The notes under the pieces: model-generated
Seen by the model: the letters and a program-made list of their open reading frames with translations, nothing else
Database searches by the model: none
What the model was told of the DNA's origin: nothing
Translations under genes and position numbers: made by a program
From: Zygaena filipendulae
Lineage: Eukaryota > Arthropoda > Insecta > Lepidoptera > Zygaenidae
Length of the DNA: 64,000 nt
Assembly: GCA_907165275.2 (NCBI GenBank)
Contig: OU015659.1
Coordinates: forward strand, 1,096,501 to 1,160,500
Direction of reading: 5' to 3'
Part shown: one piece after another, positions 44,573 through 53,437 of the stretch
Position numbering within the stretch: position 1 is the stretch's first letter
How the letters are laid out: each line of letters begins with the position of its first letter

Positions 44573-47500
44573 ATGTTCACCGATTACTCGAAGACGGTTG
44601 GACCGATTTGAAAAATTCTTTTTTTGTTTGAAAGGATATACTCCCAATTAGGTCCCATTGTCACCAAGTCGGGATCTGATGATGGGATCTTGGAGAAATC
44701 GAGGGAACTCTTCAAAAATTATAGGCACACCTATAGCGATTTGGGTATTTTTGATAGTAAATCGTTCATTTGCTTTCGGAAAGCAAAATTTGAAGAAGTG
44801 GAACTGATGATGAAGACCACAGGTGGTCATCGGAACAACTCAAAAATAATACGTATTTCACGGGTTCCGATTGAAGAGATTTCAAAAATTGTTTTTTTGT
44901 CTGAAAGGGGATACTCCCAAATTGATTCCATTGTCACCAAGTCGAGATCTAATGATGGGATCTTGGAGTAATCGAGGGAACTCTTCAAAAATTATGAGAA
45001 CACTTATAGCGATTTTTGTATTTTTTATAGTAAAACGTCTCTTTGCTTTCGGAAAGCAAAATTTGAAGAAGAGGAACTGATGATGAAGACCACAGATGGT
45101 CATCGGAACTACTCAATAATGGGTATTTCACGGGTTCCGAATCTTTAACTTTAATATGGTTTCTAAACAATTTATGCCCGTCACAATGTATATGGTGAAG
45201 TGGAAGTGGAAGTGAAGTGATGTGCTAGGAGAACTCCTCAACAATTAACGTCCCTGCGTCGGGAAAAGCAATATTTTGTAAAAGGTGATAAGCAGTTGAC
45301 ATTAAGCTATTGTAACTTAGAGAAATTACGAACTAAGTCACTTAAAAGCGAGAAATAAACAAAATTTTAACAAAAAAATTAAAACCGACTTCCAAAAACA
45401 CAAAACTAAAAAAATAAAAAGCTAAAAATAACAATATACCGATTTAATCCAAAAGACAAAAACACACGTAATATTATTATTGGTTTGTGCTACCTCTGAT
45501 CGGTATGAAGTCGGTGACAAGCCAAATATGGAGGGGGTAGACGGGCTAAGTCAACTCCCGCTACCAGCTCTTCGTGAGCAGGACAACCCAAGTGGGCAGA
45601 CACCAGCGGGCTTGTCACCGAATTCAAACCGATCAGAGGTAGCACAAACCAATAATAATATTACGTGTGTTTTTGTCTTTTGGATTAAATCGGTATATTG
45701 TTATTTTTAGCTTTTTATTTTTTTAGTTTTGTGTTTTTGGAAGTCGGTTTTTTTTATATAAATATCGGTCTTCAATTGCAGGATTCCTGTTAGATTTCAT
45801 ATCGAAACCGGTGATAAGTGGTTTCACCACAGCTGCGGCTCTGCAAATTGGCGCTGCACAGCTTAAAAGTCTCTTCAGGATCAAAGGTGTGTTTGTCATA
45901 ATACGTATTAATAGTCAGTTCTCAAGTACAAACTCAATAACATGACAGAGTAGTAAGTAGGTATAAAAGAAAATCAGTAATCTTGGTCTCCATTATATTT
46001 CAGGTTCCTCCGGCAACACATTTATACAGACCCTGATCAATTTCTTCAAGAACATAACAACGATCCAACTGTGGGACACGTTGTTGGGTGTAGTATCAAT
46101 AGTTTTGCTGTTGCTGATTAAAGTAAGTCCGACATTGAGTATTAAAATGCATGTGATTTTGGCACAGAGGTGTAGGAGCAATTTGTACACAGTAATATCG
46201 GATGTCGGGAAACACCGTTGCGAGTTCGTATAGTGCGTAGGTAACTGACTGCTTCGCCGGGTATCGCGGGTTCGATCCCCGCATCGGAGTAAACATATTA
46301 AGTGGAAAAGTTTTTACTGTAAGTCTAGGTGTTTAATATTATGTATTACTTAAATGAGTATGTATTTACAACAAAAATATACACTCTGCTTAGTTTGGGA
46401 TCAGGTGGCGCTGTGCGATAATGTCCAAGCATTACTTTGACCAGGTCTGACTTGAGTTGAGTGAATTTCTATGTCGAAATCGCTATGGGTGTGTCTAAAT
46501 AATATTTGATCCCCTCGATATATTATCCGAGATCTCAGACCACATCCAAACTTCCTAGGTATGATATGTCTGGTACAAACCACTGTTATTGTATCAGGAT
46601 CTCATAAGTCTAAAAAGATCTATCCACTGCTCGCAGCGTGCAAACTCACAGTCGACGGCAGCGGGTGGCACGTGGAGGGGGAGCGCGTCCCGCGCGCTCA
46701 CGTACGTGGTGCGCGCGCGTAATGCGCTCGTCGTGTTCGGCGCCACCATATTAGCGTACGTGCTGCACACGAAGCGGTTGACGCCGTTCGCCTTGACCGG
46801 TGAGGGCCACCCTATATCCTTTTCTGTATCCCTGATAACGTGTATGCATAATAGCGTGCGTTTCCATCCGCGTTAAATCCGAGTTCCCGCGGGAAATCCT
46901 TCCGGGATTGGTTCTGTACCTCTGACGACTTGTGAAATTTCATGATGATCGGCTGAGTAGTTACAGTGAAAAGGTAGAGATTTTTGCATTTATAATATTC
47001 AAAAAGTATGGATTTTTTAACGGAATCTCACTAGGCGGTGCTTTTATTGGACGAGATTTGTGAGTGAAATTTTAAAGACGCGTCGGACTAGACACATTTT
47101 GTTAAATGGAAGAGAAAAAGATCCTATATAAAGTAAAAAGAGAGAGAGCTGTAAACGCACCCTGGAAATGCAGCACCTCTAAATTTCGTTATTAACTTTA
47201 TACATTTGGTTTTTTGCAACCTAACGATAGTGCTTTTCTTATTACTCGCCCCTAGATGGTGCTATAACCAATTCTGTAATCTATCAAATGGTTTGATTGC
47301 AATGCAGACAATTAGTCTTAGGTACGGTGCTGCACGCGCAAGTTCTTTTTGGAACAGAATAAAAATTTATTTGGTACCAAAATTAAACACAATCTTATAA
47401 TTTTAAAATAGACAAGGTACCAAAATGGTCGAACTAGTCCCACGACGCTGATTTTCAGTGGCAACCATAAAAGTAAATATATAAATGAGGTTATTCTTTG

Positions 47501-50500
47501 TGAGGCGCGAACTGTGAGTGAGATTGTTCTCAGGTAAGATCGAAGGCGGGCTGCCTAACTTCGCCCCGCCGCCGTTCTCGACGGTCGTCAACAACAAGAC
47601 GCTGGATTTCAACGACATGCTGTCGGAGCTCGGGCCCGAGGGGTTCGTCATGCCGTTGGTAGCTATACTGGAATCCATCGCCATCGCTAAAGCTTTCGGT
47701 GAGTCTCCAAGCAGAATCTAACTAATCTTCAGAAACTTCTTGGTCCTACGACCCTTGTTTGTATCTTGCCTTGCCTTCCACTTGCCCTAGTAGTTTGGTG
47801 GTTTTTGGGTTGCAGAATAATGTAGGCAGATTATCATTGTCCATCTCTTACTGTGATCACGTGACTTCTCTGCACTGAATCGTTGACACATATTAGTTGT
47901 GCTACTCTATGTTCATGTACTCCGTGTAGCAAGATCAATTTAGACAACCATGTATGATGATGATGATGAAGGTGGAAGGGGGTAAAATTGCAAAATGAGT
48001 GATATTCAGTGACATCACATTAGAGGGGTGGAGGGCTGATAAATTTGATCGCCTGTGACATGGACGAGGGGAGGGGGAGAGGGAGGTAATTCGTAGAAGA
48101 CGATAATGATTGGGATACCATTTCAAAGGAAATTTTGGGAAAGTTGAAGCGTTCCTTTGCGACCGTGTGCGCTCGGCCCGCTTACATTGCGCCTCCAGTT
48201 AACGGTGTGCCGGCGTTGACAGCGGGCGGCGCGGCGGTGGACGGCACGCAGGAGATGATCGCGATCGGCGCGTGCAACCTGGTGTCGTCGTTCGCCCAGA
48301 GCATGCCCGCCACCGGCTCGTTCACGCGCACCGCGCTCAACCACGCGAGCGGCGTGGTCACACCCGCCGGGGCCTTCTTCAAAGGTAAAGCGACAAACAC
48401 ACGCATCTTACGGCTAATTATTATTTATAGCATTGAAGAAGAAGTGAGCAAATTATAAGTAACTTCATAATGATATCTTCTTGCGCAATAATAAACGTGC
48501 CACGGCGAAAATATTGTTCAATAAAGCATCTTAATTCATTTGTAATAACTCTCTAACGACACGTAAATAAATCATGGAACTCGATTCCGCCACCACTCTT
48601 TTTATTTGAACTGGCTGGCTATAATGGATTTAATTTGAAAAAAGAACGTTATAACAGAACTTAGCTGTACGTATACCTCTGTTGTTTCCAGCGTGCCTGG
48701 TACTGCTGGCGGTGACGCTGCTCGCCGACGCGTTCTACTTCATCCCGCGCGCGACCCTCGCCGGGGTCATCTTGGTCGCAATGGCGGCTCTCATCGACAA
48801 GGACATCGTCCTCACACTGTGGCGGAATAGCAGTTAGTAAGCCGCAACGCACTACTTACAAAAATAATAAAATTATTACTTTTGATAACTTAAGTTCGAG
48901 GTTCATGTTTATTTTTTCATTAAAGGCAAGGTACCATAAAATACAGTGTTTGTTATCAGTATTATACTGTGTTCAGAGGTGGAGCTGTGCGTGTGGGGCG
49001 TGACGGTGTGCGCGGGCGCGGCGCTGGGGCTGGAGTACGGCATCGCGGCGGGCGCGGCGGCGGACGCGCTGCGCGTGCTCGTGCGCAGCGCGCGGCCCGA
49101 CCTGCACGCGCACCAGTATAAGGTACGATCTGCGCGTGTGCCTTGAATTTGATTAGTTTCCAATTTGTGTAATCCAAAAAAAAAAATACTCAATGCCGGT
49201 AATGGGCAAGTTGACTAATTTTTCTTATTTAGCCCGTCTTGTAGATTAATAAAAAAATATTGGACATGTATTTTTTCTTTTTCTAAGTAATTAAAAAATA
49301 ACGGCGATAAATTGAGTTGAAATTTCGCGTGATGTCACTCCGGACAGTTTGTATGGCGGTTTAGCTGTTACGGTAGCGGTGACGTCACGACCCCTTCACC
49401 CTAAACTTTGATGCGCTTTATCTCTGTATATTTTAATTTATTTAAAAAAGCAAAAAATACGTGTCTGTCGTTTTTTTTTATTTTCCAAATGACGGACTAA
49501 TTAGAGTTTTGATTTTCAAAAGTAGTCAAAATCCCCATTGGTGATTTGTTTACCGTAGACGAAAGGTAAAAAATAAAATCTGCACTTGTAACGCAGGTCG
49601 GCAACCAGGACTGCATAAGCGTGGCGCTGCAGGGCTCGCTGGGGTACGCGAGCGCGCAGCACGTGGGCCGCCGGGTAGGCGCGCTGGTGCCGCGCGACGT
49701 GGCCGTCGTGGTGCTGGACGGGCGGCATCTGCGGGCGGTCGACATCGGCGTCGCTGAGGTACTACAGCTGCTGCTGATCAACATTTCATTTACCACATTA
49801 TATTACTGCAGACGTGCTGACGCTTTGTAAGCAAGCTATCATAAAATCTGATCGAGTTTCAATTATGCTTCAGCCGAATGCTCGAATCCGAAAATTTTTG
49901 CAGATTCGTTTCACCTACTTATCTTTATTTAGTTACCTACTAGCTATTCCCCGCATTAGTTTCGGAGTTCCCGCGAGAATTCCAGGATAAAAGTACCCTA
50001 TGTACTTTTCTGTACTCCTGGCAACATGTATGTAAAATTTAATGGTGATCGGTTGAACCGTTAAGGCGGGAAAGCGTAACAAACAAACAAACTCACTTTC
50101 GAAATAATAAATTTTCACTAGCCAAATTTAGTAAAATACTAAAAAATACTTACAGCCGAACATATAACCCTCCTCATTTTTTGGAAATCGGTTAAGAAAA
50201 AGTCTATATTCCCATGACCATAGACCAGGGAAGAAGCACACCTGAAGAGATTCCACAGAGATTGGTTTTGTTTAAAATTTGAAAACGTTCACGCGTTCCA
50301 CTTAAACTATCTCCATCTCATTTAATCGTTATCTTTCTATTCCAGAGTTTGGTGTCTGTGATATTAGAGCTAGAGAAGCACCACCAGCTGTTGCTGTGGA
50401 ATTTTGGGGAGAATCTGAAGAAATTGTTTGAAAGCCTTCATCCGGGCCTCGAGGGTCGGTTTGTGAGTGGACCGAGCATAGACCAACACGTGTTAGGTGC

Positions 50501-50507
50501 AGTATAA
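26240..50507 (+). CDS. SLC26A11: SLC26A11-type sodium-independent sulfate/anion transporter (13 exons)
   Basis: Exons 26240-26273 (inferred), 42616-42750, 43738-43808, 44074-44266, 45782-45886, 46004-46122, 46598-46799, 47534-47698, 48199-48384, 48692-48832, 48977-49122, 49597-49758 and 50346-50507 join with GT-AG introns and matching phases into 606 aa. The sulfate-transporter core (about 30-480) shows LPKYNFEYLFRDLIAG, GLTSIPQGIAYAMIAGLPPQ, GLYSSIFPGMVYMLFG, DVTVGPTAILAAL, ISKPVISGFTTAAALQI, QEMIAIGACNLVSSF, PATGSFTRTALN and IPRATLAGVILVAM. A STAS domain (about 500-600) follows, with VALQGSL and VVVLDGRHLRAVDIG. SLC26 proteins are multi-span anion exchangers or transporters, and A11 members carry sulfate or chloride across plasma or lysosomal membranes. 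Exon 7 has a Gly/Ser-rich insert before RARNALVVF. Confidence 0.92.
27300..27345 (+). repeat. hAT-like terminal sequence
   Basis: CAGTGGTGGGCAAACTTTC, followed by 'tttttgagcc', is the hallmark end of non-autonomous hAT elements. No matching inverted end was found between here and the LTR at 27865, so this may be a solo or truncated end. Confidence 0.4.
27865..27966 (+). repeat. 5' LTR of Gypsy element
   Basis: This 102-bp LTR starts TGTAGTGTATTG and matches the 3' LTR (34224-34325) except for about two substitutions. ACTGT (27860-27864) precedes it and ACTGT (34326-34330) follows the 3' LTR, a 5-bp target duplication. TTTTGGCGACGAGA follows directly and is the probable primer-binding site. 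Confidence 0.85.
29878..31878 (-). mobile_element. 5'-truncated Jockey-like LINE nested in the Gypsy reverse transcriptase
   Basis: The insertion is flanked by a 13-bp target duplication, GCGAAGCTGGATT (29865-29877 and 31879-31891). Its A-rich 3' tail lies at the left (29878-29895 on +, T-rich). The 5' end is truncated before the endonuclease domain. A 10-bp block GGATTACGAG at 31870-31879 repeats the target just downstream (31887-31896), suggesting template-jump filler at the 5' junction. Confidence 0.9.
30332..31878 (-). CDS. LINE reverse transcriptase, C-terminal part of ORF2
   Basis: The frame is open for about 515 codons inside the LINE to a stop at 30332. Reverse transcriptase motifs run in order: [71 protein letters not shown] and CYADDTASF (catalytic YADD intact), then VKYLGVVMDRKLNW and a C-terminal region ending PHHYFLHRDNG. 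The N-terminal endonuclease is absent by truncation, so this copy lacks autonomy although its RT is undamaged. Confidence 0.9.
34224..34325 (+). repeat. 3' LTR of Gypsy element
   Basis: Partner of 27865-27966, preceded by the polypurine tract and followed by the target duplication ACTGT (34326-34330). Confidence 0.85.
34358..35142. repeat. Two near-identical direct copies of a 0.32-kb repeat, 467 bp apart
   Basis: 34358-34674 and 34825-35142 both run from TTGCTAGCACATCTTAATAT to CTTCTACAAGAATGTT with almost no differences. Each contains two nested 'ggaattcccgcgggaactccg' modules ending in 'gacagctagt'. The 150 bp between them is part of the TGACGTCA-type TIR element (about 34680-34815). The near-identity points to recent duplication. 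Confidence 0.85.
35657..35757. repeat. Tandem duplication of a 50-bp unit
   Basis: The unit TTTATTTACTCTAGACAAAA, continuing through 'tctgcacatagtcatcgtcttgagtaagaa', occurs twice back to back with a one-base difference. Confidence 0.9.
36095..36350. repeat. GCGGATGCGGAT-rich inverted element
   Basis: The left side (36100-36185) carries ATGCGGATGCGGAT and CACATCCGCGGATGTGG. The right side (36290-36350) carries CATTCGCATCCGCATAAACA and ATGCGGATGCGGATGC. The inverted arrangement around about 110 bp suggests a small non-autonomous DNA element. Confidence 0.55.
36429..36600 (+). repeat. pogo/Tigger-like terminal fragment
   Basis: TACAGTAGAATCCGTTTATT, then 'atgactccgcctatattgacc' with repeated TTATTATGAC motifs, resembles the ends of pogo/Tigger elements (CAGTAGAA... 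within a TA target). No coding sequence is seen and the opposite end is not clear. Confidence 0.4.
40435..40592 (+). repeat. LINE 3'-tail repeat ending in poly-A
   Basis: It contains CATGGGCGGCGGTAATCACT, then 'taccatcaggtg...gcccgtttgccccctatgacat' and a terminal A9 tract. This is a very common lepidopteran LINE/SINE 3' end. Confidence 0.7.
40827..41125 (+). repeat. Lepidopteran tail repeat, 'cggctaatctctga' type
   Basis: The + copy starts 'aaattgaagtctttgtaattcca', passes through 'tttttccggctaatctctgagacggctg' and ends 'gggtgaaaccgcggggcacagctagt'. Relatives lie at 54598-55072 (interrupted), about 61025-61300 (-) and 63741-64000 (running off the window). Confidence 0.75.
44495..45765. repeat. 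Composite repeat in SLC26A11 intron 4 with 273-bp tandem duplication
   Basis: The left end is AACCGACTTCCAAAAAGGAGG and the right end the inverted GGAAGTCGGTTTT. Two imperfect tandem units lie inside (about 44604-44870 and 44877-45143), sharing GGATCTGATGATGGGATCTT, CTTTCGGAAAGCAAAATTTG and TCACGGGTTCCGA. A poly-T run of about 28 lies at 44541-44568. The right part is a foldback (listed separately). Confidence 0.7.
45381..45751. repeat. Near-perfect foldback: 143-bp inverted arms, 85-nt loop
   Basis: 45381-45523 is the reverse complement of 45609-45751 at 141 of 143 positions. The only mismatches are near the inner ends (cggtAtgaaG versus cggtTtgaaT). The arms begin AAAACCGACTTCCAAAAACA. The structure lies inside the intron between SLC26A11 exons 44266 and 45782 and ends only 30 nt before the acceptor exon, so any pre-mRNA would contain this hairpin. 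Confidence 0.95.
46205..46280 (+). repeat. tRNA-like sequence (SINE head or pseudo-tRNA)
   Basis: There is a perfect T-arm GCGGG-TTCGATC-CCCGC (about 46265-46281) with a consensus B box and a degenerate A-box-like upstream region. No closing acceptor stem is seen. It lies in the intron after exon 46122. Confidence 0.5.
46800..46990 (+). repeat. SINE/LINE-tail copy directly after an SLC26A11 donor
   Basis: Starting within 10 nt of the donor at 46800, 'caccctatatccttttctgtatccctgataacgtgtatgcataat' and a second partial copy with 'gaaatttcatgatgatcggc' match the common dispersed repeat. Confidence 0.65.
49203..49515 (-). mobile_element. TGACGTCA-bearing TIR element, SLC26A11 intron copy
   Basis: Reverse-oriented copy: the + strand begins 'gttgactaatttttcttatttagcccgtcttgtagatta' and ends 'ccaaatgacggactaattagagttttgatttt', with GGTGACGTCACGACC (about 49378) inside. 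It lies between exons 49122 and 49597. Confidence 0.8.
49935..50110 (+). repeat. SINE/LINE-tail copy in the last SLC26A11 intron
   Basis: 'actagctattccccgcattagtttcggagttcccgcgagaattccagg', then 'aaagtaccctatgtacttttctgtactcctggcaac', match the common repeat and end with 'cgtaacaaacaaacaaactcactttcg'. Confidence 0.75.
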
Positions 50508-52214
50508 AATACCTATCAGTATTTAATAACACCTCTGTAAACCTTATAAATCCTTAGTAAGAATATAACAAATTAGTGGTTACCAATTAGTGGCCTCATT
50601 AATTGTTTTTCTTTTATTATTTCAGGATTGAACGTGATTATGCTGTAGTTGTAGGTATTTGCGTCAGATTTTAATTAGTTGAAGTTTTATTTCTTTTCTA
50701 AGTAGATAATAGTAAGTAGAGGTTTATCCTCTGTGATAAAAGTGAAAGAACTTTCACTCACTTATTTTGGATGATTTTGACTTTTTGTATGATTTTTTGT
50801 TTTACTTTTTCACTCACTTTCCAAACTTTTGAAGATTTTGAGCGCAGCAATTTGGGTTGTGCGTATACGTAATATAATCTTATGAGTCTGACAATGAGTC
50901 ATTAAAAAAATAGCCTAATTTAATAAGATGACTTAAGTAATTTTTAACAATTGATTGTTGATTTTATGTATAAAAGTGATTGTTAGATAGTGGAATTTTA
51001 AGTTTATGAATATGGAATATTAATAATATAATGAATTTTAAGTTGACATGGTTAGTAGAAAAGAGAATGCCAAGCAGTTTAATATTTATAATATCATAGG
51101 GATGTTGACAACTTTTAAAAATCAAAATTTTAATTAGTCCGTCTTTTAGAAAATAAAAAATCATTAGACACATATTTTTTTATTTTTCAAATAAATGAAA
51201 ATACACAGAGATAAAGCGCATTAAAGTTTAGGGTGGGGGGCTCGTGACGTCGCTTACCGCTACAAGCCGCCATACAAACTGCACTAGTTAGTGACGTCAC
51301 CCGAAATTTCAACTTAATGTAACGCTGTTATTTTTTGATTACGTAAAAAAAGAAAAAAAAAACCTGTCTAATATTTTTTATTAATCTACAAGACGGACTA
51401 AAAAAAAAATTGTCAAATAGCCTATTGAGTCCTTTTTAAATATCATTGTACCAGCAATTAAAAGGTAAATTGAATTATATCAAAAAGCGTTAACTTTTCC
51501 CGCATATTATTCGATTCTTCTCTCTTAAATTTGGTTAACTTCTACTAATTATATAAGTGAAGCACAAATACAATTATTGATGTCAGAATTATAAAAGCAT
51601 ATATGAATATTAAAAATCTTTGAAAATGTATTTCTCTAAAGTCTAAAACACTTTTGGGGAAAGATTTAAGCAAAGTATGTAGTTTATTTATTTTTTGGGT
51701 GTGAACCCCATTGACTTGGTTAACCTTCGACTAACTATTACCTGATTTCCTTAAAAAATTAAGAACTAAGTTCGCGCCGAAGTTTAATACGCCAACAACC
51801 TATTTATAGGTTGGCGAGATACCTATTATGTATATATTGTATGTTTGTGGATAAATAAATAAATAATAAAATGCCACAATTGTAATGTAGTTCGTAGTTT
51901 TTTTTATTTATATTTTTTTAGTAGATTTAGTGCAAAAATGTTTTTATTTAGTTGCAGAACAAAGCATACTGTAAGCAAATAGGTAGGTACTAAATATCCG
52001 TTGAAAATCATACCTATGAAAAATAACAGATGAATTCAGTTTTCAAAATTAAAATAGACTGTGGTTTATGAACTATTTATTATTATCTATGCCAATATTA
52101 TAAAGAGAGCAAAGTTTCTGAGTTTGTGAATTGTGAGTTTGTGGCGTTGTAGTTTAGTAGACTAAAATTATAATAAGAATAAACTTGGAGTGTGTTGTAC
52201 ATAGATAGGTATAA
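50508..52214. other. SLC26A11 3' flank
   Basis: AT-rich sequence without coding potential, probably including the SLC26A11 3' UTR. It contains a TGACGTCA-type TIR element (51095-51445). The clearest AATAAA cluster is at 51851-51869 (ATAAATAAATAAATAATAAAA). A repeat-tail fragment lies at about 52085-52160. Confidence 0.45.
51095..51445 (+). mobile_element. TGACGTCA-bearing TIR element, SLC26A11 downstream copy
   Basis: It starts AGGGATGTTGACAACTTTT followed by 'aattagtccgtc', and ends 'atctacaagacggacta...ttgtcaaatagcct'. It includes GTGACGTC (about 51244) and GTGACGTCACCCG (about 51292). Confidence 0.8.
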
Positions 52215-52504
52215 GGTCGATTCACACACATCAGTGAAGTCACAGTTCCGGCAACGTGTTCGCTCAGTTCAGTATCAGTGCTTCAGCCAGAGAGAAGGTA
52301 ATCACTAGCTTCAGCGTCAGTGATTTAATTCACACGTCTTGTCAATACGTCAGTAGGTACTCAGTTCACGGAGCTTCAGTGAAAACATGTCCGTCGTCGA
52401 GAATCGTGATTGTTGCTATGGCTCTGTTCAGTACTACGAAGTACGGAGCTAGCAACGACAGCTATTTCTCTAAGTCTAGACGAATAAGCAGAGCAGCATC
52501 AAGG

Positions 52505-52731
52505 AAAAAAGAGAAAATGAGTGCATGAAGCATGGCAATTAAGAAAGACAGGAAGAGAATTCATGACATTATACAAAGTACTAGTTAAAGATGAAAGGGA
52601 ACATTTTGAATATTTTAAAATATCAGAGAACTGTTTTAATATTCTTCTGCAGAAACTAGGAAGTGAGTTTTGAAGAAATATACTAGTTGTAGGAAGGCTT
52701 CTCCAAGATCCCGACTAGCAATATGTCTAAG
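52505..52731 (+). pseudogene. Harbinger transposase N-terminal remnant
   Basis: The frame WQLRKTGREFMTLYKVL continues through EREHFEYFKISENCFNILLQ and, after a stop and frame change, CRKASPRSRLAICLR. These are the conserved N-terminal blocks of Harbinger transposases (F..Y FRMS...F..LL; YRKAISPEERLA..LR). A donor-like GTAAGC follows at 52732. The DDE catalytic part is not found anywhere before 53390, so the transposase is dead. Confidence 0.75.
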
Positions 52732-53212
52732 GTAAGCCAGATTTTATCATCTGTTTTCACTTTGTTGAATGTACAAGCTAGGACACTTCAATCTTTACCT
52801 CGATAGTTTTTAATATTTATGCAGTAAGGCATATTTTCCTTTGAAAAGATTGATGTTTCGAGTTCTGTACCCTGTACCTACTATAGCATAACCACTCAAA
52901 CGGTACAAAAGGCAAGCTTCTCACCAAGCTTTTGTGCTGGCTTTTGTTTTAATTTTCATTTGTTCTTAAGTATTTATTGAGTGTGTGAATAGTTTGTAAT
53001 AAAATCCTGTAGTGGTTAGGCACGGTCGCAGCTTGAAATTTTAGGAGGGGGTCACTAATAATAACATTACATGTCGTGTAAATTAGACTCTATTGCACAA
53101 TACACAATTTTATTGCACACATCGTAAAATAAATGGATTTCGGGGTTCATGTCCTCTGTGGACCGGACCCCCCCACCCCTCTCGGACCGCGCCTGGTGGT
53201 AGTGGTACAATC

Positions 53213-53437
53213 AGAGGCGTCCCATGTAGCGCCCGTGTGCAAACATTACCCTAGCGCTCCCTAGTAAGTCAATATAAGAAGAGCTCCAGACGCTATACAA
53301 AATGTATGCAAAGCGGAGTTCTTTTTACGTTGGTCGTTGAAAGTGCCGTGGCCGAGTGCGGCTCCGCAGCGAGCTGCGCTCGGCGCCCCCTAGGAGCGCT
53401 GCGCCCGCGTGCAACGCACACCCTGCACCATAGGTGA
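53213..53437. repeat. hAT-like insert overlapping the MADF gene's 3' end
   Basis: CAGAGGCGTC at the left and the inverted GACGCCTG at the right match the ends of the hAT-like element at 58260-58770 (CAGGGGCGTC). GCGCTC and GCGCCC blocks are shared as well. No 8-bp duplication is seen, so the two ends may come from a rearranged or internally deleted copy. Confidence 0.55.
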
